The notes beneath the pieces were generated by a model that saw nothing but the letters and a program-made list of their open reading frames with translations, ran no database searches and was not told the origin of the DNA. The position numbers and the translations under genes were made by a program. Shown one piece after another: positions 1-6,947 of a stretch of 64,000 nt of DNA; positions within the stretch are counted from its first letter, which is position 1, and each line of letters starts with the position of its first letter. Source of the DNA: Flavobacteriales bacterium (GTDB lineage: Bacteria > Bacteroidota > Bacteroidia > Flavobacteriales > UBA7312); assembly GCA_016779995.1 (NCBI GenBank), contig JADHMO010000001.1, positions 1-64,000 on the forward strand, written 5' to 3'.

Positions 1-202
1 AATAGTTTTCAGAAAGGATACCATGAAATGCCCCTAGTTCATACGACTTTGATAGGTTTATTACTGTATCACCAATTCGGCTTACTCCGAATTTACTGTT
101 GTTAATATTTGCTATTCCGAAAGGGATATTTTGTATTGGGAAGTCACTACTTTGTATTACCTCTAACCAAGTTTTTAAATTTGGATTATTAGCTTCAATC
201 AT
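1..202 (-). CDS. fahA: Fumarylacetoacetase, N-terminal fragment (runs off left edge)
   Basis: Only the first 67 codons lie in the window; the gene continues beyond base 1. The reading frame starts at the ATG at 202 with MIEANNPNLKTWLEV, followed by DFPIQNIPFGIA (about residues 20-31) and a GVSRIGDTVINLS stretch. This is the beginning of the N-terminal domain of fumarylacetoacetase, which hydrolyses fumarylacetoacetate to fumarate and acetoacetate in the last step of homogentisate/tyrosine breakdown. The catalytic domain is outside the window, so activity cannot be judged. A TAnnTTTG promoter element lies 22 bases upstream. Family assignment rests on the recognisable DFPIQN.PFG motif and is fairly secure. 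Confidence 0.85.
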   Translation of the reverse strand, partial: MIEANNPNLKTWLEVIQSSDFPIQNIPFGIANINNSKFGVSRIGDTVINLSKSYELGAFHGILSENY

Positions 203-223
203 TGCTTATTTTTTTTACTTAAG

Positions 224-231
224 CAAAGATA
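224..231 (-). promoter_or_regulatory. -7 promoter element for fahA
   Basis: TATCTTTG on the minus strand matches the Bacteroidota -7 consensus TAnnTTTG and ends 21 bases before the fahA ATG. No strong -33 element is obvious. Confidence 0.55.
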
Positions 232-277
232 TATAAACAATTCAAATCAAATAGTAAGATTTCAAAAAGGTACTAAC

Positions 278-285
278 TATATTTG
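278..285 (+). promoter_or_regulatory. -7 promoter element for the DUF2279 gene, 4 bases from the start codon
   Basis: TATATTTG is a full match to TAnnTTTG. Only four bases separate it from the ATG at 290, which would put the transcription start on or next to the start codon (a leaderless transcript), if this element is used. Confidence 0.55.
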
Positions 286-289
286 CACA

Positions 290-1141
290 ATGAGGAGCTT
301 GATAGTTTGTATATGTTTATTGAGTCAAATCAGTTTTGCTCAAAAGGCTGATAGTACTAGAGCATTCCACATTGCCCTTGGTACTGAAATAGTGCTGTAT
401 TCTACTACAATGTATGCTCTTAACGATTTGTGGTATAAGGACTATCCTAAGAGTAGTTTTCATTGGATTAATGATAATTCCAATTGGTTGCAAATGGATA
501 AAGTAGGACATGCTACAACTGCTTATCAAGTAGGTATGTTAGGTAAAGACCTAATGGAATGGGGTGGTGTAAGTGAAAAAAAAGCATTGTGGTATGGTGG
601 TTTGTATGGTGCATTTTTTCTAACCACCATTGAAACTTTAGATGGTTTTTCGGAAGAATGGGGAGCTTCTTGGGGAGATTTAATAGCAAATACAAGTGGA
701 ACTTTTGTATTTATTGGTCAAGAACTTCTGTGGAATGAACAAAGAATACAAATGAAGTATTCTTTTAAACCCAGTGAATACGCCAAATACAGACCGGATT
801 TATTAGGTTCAAATTTACTTCAACAGTCAATAAAAGATTATAACGGTCAAGTCTATTGGTTGTCGTTCAATATAAATGCTTTTAAAAACACATCATTGCC
901 AGATTGGTTGAATGTGGCTATTGGATATGGTGCCGATGGTATGTATAATGGCAACCCCCATGAAGAAGGAACGTACAGAGAATTTTATGCTAGTTTAGAT
1001 GTCAATTTGAGAAAGATAAAAACTGATAAAAAGTTTTTAGACAAAGCACTAAAAATATTGAGCTTTATTAAGGTACCTATGCCAGCATTTAAGTTATCAC
1101 AAAACAAACTGACTTTTTACCCCTTACATTATGGACAATAA
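290..1141 (+). CDS. DUF2279 family exported protein
   Basis: A 283-residue protein with a short signal peptide (hydrophobic core LIVCICLLSQISFA, likely cleaved before QKADS). Residues about 25-150 hold the DUF2279 region: a Y..DYP.SSFHWIND.NEW-like block, then WLQMDKVGHATTAYQVG and a glycine/aromatic-rich helical segment that includes DGFSEEWGASWGDLIAN. The family is described only as predicted periplasmic or envelope proteins and no reaction is known. Its last 11 bases overlap the Smr-domain gene downstream, so the two are probably co-transcribed and translationally coupled. Function not assigned. Confidence 0.75.
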   Translation: MRSLIVCICLLSQISFAQKADSTRAFHIALGTEIVLYSTTMYALNDLWYKDYPKSSFHWINDNSNWLQMDKVGHATTAYQVGMLGKDLMEWGGVSEKKALWYGGLYGAFFLTTIETLDGFSEEWGASWGDLIANTSGTFVFIGQELLWNEQRIQMKYSFKPSEYAKYRPDLLGSNLLQQSIKDYNGQVYWLSFNINAFKNTSLPDWLNVAIGYGADGMYNGNPHEEGTYREFYASLDVNLRKIKTDKKFLDKALKILSFIKVPMPAFKLSQNKLTFYPLHYGQ

Positions 1142-1661
1142 AATAAGAATAGGGGATAAAATAAAGTTTTTAGACTCTGAAGGAGGTGGCGAAGTCATTT
1201 CAATATTAGGTGATTTATACATAATATTAACTAATGAAGGTTTTGAAGAAAAACATTCATTAAATTCTATTATTAAAGTTAATGAAGACCTAGAGAAAAG
1301 TTTAAAAACAACCTATGTTCCTGATGGATTTAAAAAGTTAACTAAAAAAGTGCAAAAAGATTCCATTTTCAAATCTAAAACACCATTGGTTTGGGAAATT
1401 GATATTCATATTGAAAATTTAGTTGACAATTTTTATCACATGAGTAATTATGAAATAGTTAACTATCAATTGGATAAGTGTGAAAATATCATTCATAAAG
1501 CATTAAAAGCTAAAGTTCATAAATTAGTAATCATTCACGGAAAAGGCCAAGGTGTATTAAGAAAAGAAGTACATAATTTATTGTACTCATTTAGACTTGA
1601 TTTTAAAGACTCAGATTACATGAGGTATTCTGGTGGTGCTACTGATGTTTTCTTTAGATAA
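1131..1661 (+). CDS. Smr-domain protein (MutS2-like C-terminal nuclease/RNA-binding domain)
   Basis: A 176-residue soluble protein. Residues 1-60 form a small beta-rich module (GDKIKFLDSEGGGEVISI) like the DUF2027/KOW-type module often found in front of Smr in Bacteroidota. Residues about 88-176 are an Smr domain: EIDIHIENL takes the place of the usual LDLHG motif, and HGKGQGVLR at 136-144 is the HGKGxGxLR signature. Smr domains bind or nick nucleic acids and have roles in ribosome rescue or recombination control in other bacteria; which applies here is unknown. The start overlaps the DUF2279 gene by 11 bases. A hairpin with a T-run directly follows the stop codon. Confidence 0.85.
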   Translation: MDNKIRIGDKIKFLDSEGGGEVISILGDLYIILTNEGFEEKHSLNSIIKVNEDLEKSLKTTYVPDGFKKLTKKVQKDSIFKSKTPLVWEIDIHIENLVDNFYHMSNYEIVNYQLDKCENIIHKALKAKVHKLVIIHGKGQGVLRKEVHNLLYSFRLDFKDSDYMRYSGGATDVFFR

Positions 1662-1697
1662 AAAAAAGGCAAACATTTTTTGTTTGCCTTTTTTTTT
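1661..1697. terminator. Bidirectional intrinsic terminator between convergent genes
   Basis: Stem GGCAAAC (1668-1674) pairs with GTTTGCC (1682-1688) around a T-rich loop. It is flanked by seven A on the left and nine T on the right, so it can terminate both the Smr gene (+) and the OmpA gene (-). Confidence 0.85.
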
Positions 1698-1712
1698 ACT
1701 TCCAGTTAATTT

Positions 1713-2816
1713 TTAGTTATTAATCAATCTAAACTCTGTTCTTCTATTTACAGCATGTTCTCTTTCTGTACAAGATACTCCATCAGAACATCTATTTTTA
1801 AGTCTTTTCTCTCCGTAACCATTAGCAACTAATAAGCTTGAGTTTATACCTCTTTCTTGGAGATAGTTTACAACAGCTTGTGCTCTTCTTTCAGAAAGTA
1901 ATTGATTAGACTCATCAGTTCCTCTCGAGTCAGTATGAGAAGCAATTTCAAGTTTAGCAGTAGGGTTATTAGCTAAAATAGGGAGTAACTTGTTATCAAT
2001 TATGCTTTTAGCTTGATTGGTTAGTACATAACTATTTAAATCCCAATTGATTGGTAGTACTTGGTATTCAACCAAACTACAGTCAACCTCTTTCCATTGT
2101 GTTAAACCACCTTTTTCTTTTAAAACTTCTCTAGTAATAGTAACGTATTCTGCTGGTACTATTTCTTCAATAGTTTTAGCATCTTCAACTCTCACATTCT
2201 TAGTGATTGTTGCATATTCAGCCGGAATTATTTCTTCTACAACTCTTGCTGGTTCTGTTATTATCTTTCTAGTATATGTAGCTTTTTCAGATTCGATAGG
2301 GTTTCTATTTACATTTGCGTTTTGGTCTAGTTTTTTAATGTTAATGGTTTTAAATTCAGCAGGATATCCTTTGTAGCACCATATTTTACAATCATCTGGG
2401 TTGTTAGATTCACAATCAGGGTTTGAATCACCCATTTCCCATTGAGCGTATTTTGGCTTAATCTCAATAGTTTCAACGTCATTATTGAATTTTGCAGCTG
2501 TTGGAGTAAGTATAGATGAACCGTCTTTTTTTACATACTCTATCACTTCTTTACCCCATTTTGCAGGAATAACTTTTAATTTTTTCTCCTCTGCCTTTAC
2601 TAGAACTTTTTCTGTTCTTTTTTCAAATTTAGCGGGAATGGTTTTGATTATTTTGTAAGAGGGTTTGATTTGTACCTTTACTTCTTCATTGACGTATATG
2701 TCGGGAGTGGTACACCTAACATAACATTTACCAGGTTCTGGATTTTGAGGCAAGTCTTGTGCTAATAAACCAAGAGTGCCGAATGCCAATAGGCATAAGA
2801 GTAGTCGTTTTTTCAT
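1713..2816 (-). CDS. OmpA-family outer-membrane/peptidoglycan-binding protein with PAxY repeats
   Basis: A 367-residue protein with a signal peptide (MKKRLLLCLLAFGTLGLLA, cleavage near AQD). Residues about 50-235 carry degenerate repeats of roughly 20-22 residues that start with P-A-(K/E)-(F/Y/W): PAKFEKRTEKV, PAKWGKEVIEYV, PAEFKTINI, PAEYATITKNV and PAEYVTITREV. Residues about 255-365 form an OmpA C-terminal domain, with LEIASHTDSRGTDESN, LSERRAQAVVNYL and NRRTEFRL as the peptidoglycan-binding signatures. It should sit in the outer membrane or periplasm and anchor to peptidoglycan. The repeat region resembles other flavobacterial OmpA proteins whose role is unknown. It is a single gene, convergent with the Smr gene. 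Confidence 0.88.
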   Translation of the reverse strand: MKKRLLLCLLAFGTLGLLAQDLPQNPEPGKCYVRCTTPDIYVNEEVKVQIKPSYKIIKTIPAKFEKRTEKVLVKAEEKKLKVIPAKWGKEVIEYVKKDGSSILTPTAAKFNNDVETIEIKPKYAQWEMGDSNPDCESNNPDDCKIWCYKGYPAEFKTINIKKLDQNANVNRNPIESEKATYTRKIITEPARVVEEIIPAEYATITKNVRVEDAKTIEEIVPAEYVTITREVLKEKGGLTQWKEVDCSLVEYQVLPINWDLNSYVLTNQAKSIIDNKLLPILANNPTAKLEIASHTDSRGTDESNQLLSERRAQAVVNYLQERGINSSLLVANGYGEKRLKNRCSDGVSCTEREHAVNRRTEFRLINN

Positions 2817-2882
2817 GATTTAAAAATTAATTAATTAAGATTGTAAAGATATAACAACTTAATTATTAACATAACAAATCTG

Positions 2883-4343
2883 TTATTTTTTTGCCTCTTT
2901 AAGAACTACTTCAGACAATTGTTCTACTCCAATATTTCCTTTTATAGCATTAACCAAAATATTTTTATCCTTATCTAATAGATATACTTTTGGTGTTCCG
3001 TTTATATCGTACAACTGTTTAATATAAGGAAAGGGTGTAACATAAGGGTCGTTTTGTCTATTGAACTCACCATCAACAAAGGTTTTAAATTCGGCAACAT
3101 TTGTCCAATCGCCAATGTCGTATGTATTAATAAAATCAACCCATTTTTCTCGGTCTAACTCTACACTTACTGCTATGACTTCAATACTAATTCCATCATT
3201 TAACCATTCGTCATAATTTTGCTTTATTACAGGTATCTCTTTTTTACAATGTCCACAATCAGGGTCGTAGAAAATAACCATAGTTAAATCTTTGTTGACT
3301 TGATACATATTATGAATAATATCTGAGGAGTCTCTAAGCACTAAATTTGGAGCTTTAGAGCCAATCATCAGAGGTTCTATAGTTTCAGCTCTATCAATAA
3401 TTTTAAACATTTGAGCTTCATCAACCCAAGTTACCTCATTGGTTTTGTAATACTTATTTACTAGATGCACGAATACTTTCTCTAAACCCATTATTTTAGA
3501 ACGTTCATATGTGGAAGTCAGATACGAGACAACATATCTAAATACGTCTGGATTTGCTCGTGATTTTTCAATAAGGTAGTCACAAGAAACTATGAGAGAA
3601 TCTGGTGTTTTAGCTGTTAAGTTTTCTAAATAGGTATTTATTTTACTATGAAATACAGGGGTTCTTAGTAATCTATCATCAGAAAAATCAAAGGTGTCGA
3701 AAAAGTGAGATTTATAATATTTAAATTGTAAATCTTTATCGTCAGTACCATCAGCTAATAATGGGAGTTTCGGCATTTCAACATCTTTACTTGCATTTAA
3801 TATTTTGCTGAATAAGATATCAGGGTTATTAGATGTGAAATTAGTTTGAAAATCCATTACTACTTTGCCCATTTCTTCAATTTGTATATCAATACTTTTA
3901 GCTTCTTTTTCGCTAACATTTTCTTTTTTGGATTGTAGCTCTTTTAGGGCTTTTTGCTTTTCGGAGATAAACTGCATATATCCGTAAAACTTTTCATTTT
4001 CGTAAGAATTAGTAAATTTCATATCTCCAATCAAATTGTCTAGAGATGTGGTGAACGAAAAGCGATCTTCAGTCACTACCATTTCAAAATAATTTCCATC
4101 TGGTAATACTACCATATACATGCCGTGGTCTAAGGTTTCATCACCACTAAATACAAAGCGGCCTTCTTTATCTATTTCAGCAGTATCTTTTGCAAATTGC
4201 TTATCCCCATAATAATAAGCCAGCATACAAGTTGAATCTTGTAATCCTCTAACTTGACCTTCAAACCTGTAGGCATCTTGTGAAAAAGAATTATTACTAA
4301 TTACAACTAAAAACAATAGCGTATAAAACAAGTATTTTCTCAT
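2883..4343 (-). CDS. Exported thioredoxin-fold protein (DUF4369/DUF5106-type, TlpA-like)
   Basis: A 486-residue protein with a signal peptide (YLFYTLLFLVVISNNSFS). Residues 25-110 look like the beta-rich DUF4369 domain found in front of many Bacteroidota thioredoxin-like proteins. Residues about 115-325 are helical (a DUF5106-like region is likely). Residues about 326-486 form a TlpA/AhpC-type thioredoxin fold with the active site CGHC at 363-366 inside FYDPDCGHCKKEIP. It is expected to act in the periplasm as a thiol-disulfide reductase; the substrate is unknown. It is transcribed alone from a TAnnTTTG element. The DUF names are from recollection of the architecture. Confidence 0.82.
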   Translation of the reverse strand: MRKYLFYTLLFLVVISNNSFSQDAYRFEGQVRGLQDSTCMLAYYYGDKQFAKDTAEIDKEGRFVFSGDETLDHGMYMVVLPDGNYFEMVVTEDRFSFTTSLDNLIGDMKFTNSYENEKFYGYMQFISEKQKALKELQSKKENVSEKEAKSIDIQIEEMGKVVMDFQTNFTSNNPDILFSKILNASKDVEMPKLPLLADGTDDKDLQFKYYKSHFFDTFDFSDDRLLRTPVFHSKINTYLENLTAKTPDSLIVSCDYLIEKSRANPDVFRYVVSYLTSTYERSKIMGLEKVFVHLVNKYYKTNEVTWVDEAQMFKIIDRAETIEPLMIGSKAPNLVLRDSSDIIHNMYQVNKDLTMVIFYDPDCGHCKKEIPVIKQNYDEWLNDGISIEVIAVSVELDREKWVDFINTYDIGDWTNVAEFKTFVDGEFNRQNDPYVTPFPYIKQLYDINGTPKVYLLDKDKNILVNAIKGNIGVEQLSEVVLKEAKK

Positions 4344-4363
4344 AGTATTATAAAATTGAGGTT

Positions 4364-4371
4364 CAAAAATA
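4364..4371 (-). promoter_or_regulatory. -7 promoter element for the thioredoxin-fold gene
   Basis: TATTTTTG on the minus strand fits TAnnTTTG and lies 20 bases upstream of the ATG at 4343. Confidence 0.45.
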
Positions 4372-4398
4372 TAGAGTTATAACGAATATTACTAATTT

Positions 4399-5292
4399 CT
4401 ATTTTATAGATTTTTTATCTTCTTTTTTCTTTAAATAACCATCTAAACTGACTGCACCAATAATCAATACTGCTCCTAGATAAAAAGAAAAATTCATGCT
4501 CTCGGATTCTCCAAACAGCACCAATGCTAGTATTATACTATATATAGGTTCGAGGTTTACCGCCATTATTACATTATACGGAGATAAGAATTTCATAACT
4601 TCTATACTAACTACAAAGGCAAAGCTAGTACATAGCCCCCCTAGTATAATTAGGTAAAATATATCATTCCAACTAATAACTAAGTCGGCTAAAGAAAATG
4701 AATTAGAAAACAACATATATATACAGACAAAAAGAAAGCCGCCTAGCATTTCAATAGAAGTTATTTTTTCTGATTCTACTTTATCTACGTACAGAGCATT
4801 TAAAATTGTAAATAAAGTTGCTAAGAATGCTGCAGCAATACCATATACATATCCTTTAACATAAGAAAAGTCAGCATTCATAGCAATTCCGATTGCTATA
4901 AGTACTAAAACAGCTAATATAATCTCCCTAAGAAATATTTTTCTTTTGATAATTAGTGGCTCTAGAATAGAAGAAAATAGGGAAGAGGTACCCATACAAA
5001 CCACAGCTACAGAAACATTGGACACTTTTATGCTTTCAAAAAAGAATAACCAGTGCGCTGCAACAATACAACCAATACTAATGATTTGAATGAAATGTTT
5101 TCTTGAAACTCTTATTGAGTTTGTTTTAAAATATATGTAAATACTCAAAAATAAAAAGGCAATAAGCATACGATACCATACCAATACAGTAGAACCAGTA
5201 TCTATAAGCTTACCGAGAACACCAGTCAAGCCTAAAAGAACTACTATTAGGTGCATTGTCAACAAGCTATACTTTTGTGTAAAGTTTCTCAA
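4399..5292 (-). CDS. EamA/DMT-superfamily transporter
   Basis: A 297-residue membrane protein with about ten hydrophobic helices in two homologous halves, the EamA (drug/metabolite transporter) layout. Typical marks are GLTGVLGKLI in helix 1, YRMLIAFLFL in helix 2, and NLEPIYSIILALVLFGE in the second half. It probably exports or takes up a small metabolite; the substrate is unknown. The frame opens at a TTG at 5292. The next in-frame ATG is at 5256 and would give 285 residues. Relatives usually have about ten residues before the first helix, which favours the TTG, but this is not certain. Confidence 0.82.
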   Translation of the reverse strand: MRNFTQKYSLLTMHLIVVLLGLTGVLGKLIDTGSTVLVWYRMLIAFLFLSIYIYFKTNSIRVSRKHFIQIISIGCIVAAHWLFFFESIKVSNVSVAVVCMGTSSLFSSILEPLIIKRKIFLREIILAVLVLIAIGIAMNADFSYVKGYVYGIAAAFLATLFTILNALYVDKVESEKITSIEMLGGFLFVCIYMLFSNSFSLADLVISWNDIFYLIILGGLCTSFAFVVSIEVMKFLSPYNVIMAVNLEPIYSIILALVLFGESESMNFSFYLGAVLIIGAVSLDGYLKKKEDKKSIK

Positions 5293-5353
5293 AATTGTCT
5301 AATTTTAGCCTGCAAATGAAATCGTTTGTATTTTAAAAAACAAGTATAAATAT

Positions 5354-6124
5354 ATGATTAGTATTGTTTCTCCTGCAAAATCACTCGATTTTGACAATAA
5401 AGCCCCTATTTCTGATTACAGTTTGCCTTTATTTCTTGAAAAAAGTCAAAAGATAGTTAATGTATTGAAAAATTATTCGCCTGAAGATTTATCCAAATTG
5501 ATGAATATCAGTAAAGATTTAGGGCTTTTGAATGCCAATCGATACCAAGATTATAAAACTCCTTTTAATCTTGAAAATGCAAAGCAAGCTATTTTTGCTT
5601 TTACTGGAGATGTATATAAAGGCTTAGATGCTACATCATTATCATCAAATGCTATTGGTCATGCCCAAACTCATTTTAAAATACTATCAGGTTTATACGG
5701 CATACTCAAGCCATTAGATTTGATTCAAGCTTATAGACTTGAAATGGGCACAAAGATTAGTATAAACAATTCAATTTCACTTTATGATTTTTGGTCTAAT
5801 CATATTACTTCTGAACTAAATGCTAATTTAGAAAGCACTAACTCTCAATTTTTACTAAATCTAGCATCCAATGAGTATTCTAAATCTATAGATATGAAAT
5901 CACTAAATGCAGAAGTTATAACACCTGTATTTAAAGATTGGAAAAGTGGTCAGTATAAGATTATAAGTTTTTTTGCTAAAAAGGCTAGAGGTTTGATGAG
6001 CCGCTACGTTTTAGAGAATAAAATCAAAAACCCAAATGATTTAAAAGCATTTGATAGTGAGGGTTATGTTTTTAATGAGGATTTTTCGACTGAAAAATCA
6101 TTGGTTTTCACAAGGAAGTCATAA
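5354..6124 (+). CDS. yaaA: Peroxide stress protein YaaA
   Basis: A 256-residue cytoplasmic protein of the YaaA/DUF328 (UPF0246) family. The diagnostic N-terminus MISIVSPAKSLDF is present, as are LNANRYQDYK (about residue 57), AFTGDVYKGLDA (about 80), LSGLYGILKPLDLIQAYRLEMG (about 115-136) and the conserved C-terminal FFAKKARGLMSRY. Length matches the family. In E. coli YaaA limits free iron during hydrogen peroxide stress and can bind DNA. It stands alone, divergent from the EamA gene, with no obvious OxyR site. Confidence 0.93.
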   Translation: MISIVSPAKSLDFDNKAPISDYSLPLFLEKSQKIVNVLKNYSPEDLSKLMNISKDLGLLNANRYQDYKTPFNLENAKQAIFAFTGDVYKGLDATSLSSNAIGHAQTHFKILSGLYGILKPLDLIQAYRLEMGTKISINNSISLYDFWSNHITSELNANLESTNSQFLLNLASNEYSKSIDMKSLNAEVITPVFKDWKSGQYKIISFFAKKARGLMSRYVLENKIKNPNDLKAFDSEGYVFNEDFSTEKSLVFTRKS

Positions 6125-6621
6125 TTATATTAGCTTTCAATACTTCTTTTGAGTTATTTTTAGTGTAAAAAAATTGGATTAAATCGCTTTTTCTCTGTTG
6201 ATAACTTTTTTATTTGAGTAAGTTCTTTGTCCTTATCTAGTGCAATAACTTGAAATTTAATTAAGAGTTATTAGTATGGTTTTTTATATTTCATTTCAAT
6301 TTCAAAGATAAAATTCGGTCTAATTGTATAAATCACACTTATATATCTTAAAATATTGGTAATCAACAACTTATAAATTATAATTAGTATTTTCATCTGA
6401 AATAATTATTTAAAATTCATTTTCATATCTAGTAAATCAAGAAAGTCGAAATATTGATTTATAAATTTTAAAATGAAGATTCTTAAAATAGTCGATGAAT
6501 TAAATTTTATATTGTCAATAATTATTTTCTTAAAAAAGATATAAAAACATCTAGTAGAATCAATTTTTTTATAAATTGACCTCTGAATAAAAAACAAATA
6601 TTTAATTTAAAAACTTTAATT
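6125..6621. other. Non-coding stretch, very AT-rich
   Basis: This is the longest gene-free interval (497 bases). It has no convincing reading frame and no tRNA-like or recognisable RNA element. Two imperfect dyads are visible: AATAACT at 6244-6250 with AGTTATT at 6266-6272, and TCAATTT at 6560-6566 with AAATTGA at 6573-6579. Neither has a terminator T-run. No TAnnTTTG element is clear; TATATTTC near 6287 is one mismatch away. It may hold the promoter and leader of the small gene at 6622. Confidence 0.4.
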
Positions 6622-6822
6622 ATGGCATTTTCGCATACTAATAGTAAAGGAACAACTTATTACCTTAACTCAAAAGACGTAACTTTAAAATCAACAGGAA
6701 GAGTTCAAACTATTTATTATTTCTCAAAAGACGAGCGTAGTACTGGTTTAGATGCAGTTCCTGCTGGTAAAAAAGTAGTTGAAAACCCAAAAACTGGTCT
6801 TCCTTTCTTAAAGAAAGCTTAG
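6622..6822 (+). CDS. Small conserved hypothetical protein, 66 residues
   Basis: A 66-residue soluble, basic protein starting MAFSHTNSKGTTYYLNSKDV and ending with NPKTGLPFLKKA. It alternates short beta-type segments (TYYLNSKDVTLK, VQTIYYFSKDE) with turns. I recall similar short proteins with a YYL...K.V.LK...IYYF and a KTGLPFLKK tail in several bacterial phyla, but none with a defined function. Codon use looks like that of neighbouring genes. It has its own strong terminator and a long upstream gap, so it is a free-standing transcription unit. Reality of the gene is likely; function unknown. Confidence 0.75.
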   Translation: MAFSHTNSKGTTYYLNSKDVTLKSTGRVQTIYYFSKDERSTGLDAVPAGKKVVENPKTGLPFLKKA

Positions 6823-6844
6823 TTTTTTAGATTATTCTATCTAG

Positions 6845-6874
6845 AAAGCCTCTTTATTCGAAGAGGCTTTTTTT
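6845..6874 (+). terminator. Intrinsic terminator of the 66-residue gene
   Basis: AAAGCCTCTT (6845-6854) pairs with AAGAGGCTTT (6861-6870) across a six-base loop, and the stem runs into a T-run. Confidence 0.85.
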
Positions 6875-6912
6875 GTTTTATACTTTTATAGTTCTTTAGA
6901 GATAAAAAAGGG

Positions 6913-6920
6913 TACTTTTG
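6913..6920 (+). promoter_or_regulatory. -7 promoter element for helicase-typA
   Basis: TACTTTTG matches TAnnTTTG and ends 27 bases upstream of the TTG start of the helicase gene. Confidence 0.5.
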
Positions 6921-6947
6921 CAAAATATTTAATCAAGCTATTATAAT

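Noticed and set aside
2047-2376. A 109-codon frame opposite the OmpA repeat region
   Set aside because: Its repeats (IVxxYSAGTISS) are the antisense image of the PAxY repeats in the real OmpA gene.
6406-6597. A 63-codon open frame on the minus strand in the long non-coding stretch
   Set aside because: It is Ile/Phe/Lys-rich as expected for translated AT-rich spacer, has no recognisable motif, and has no promoter element or terminator of its own.
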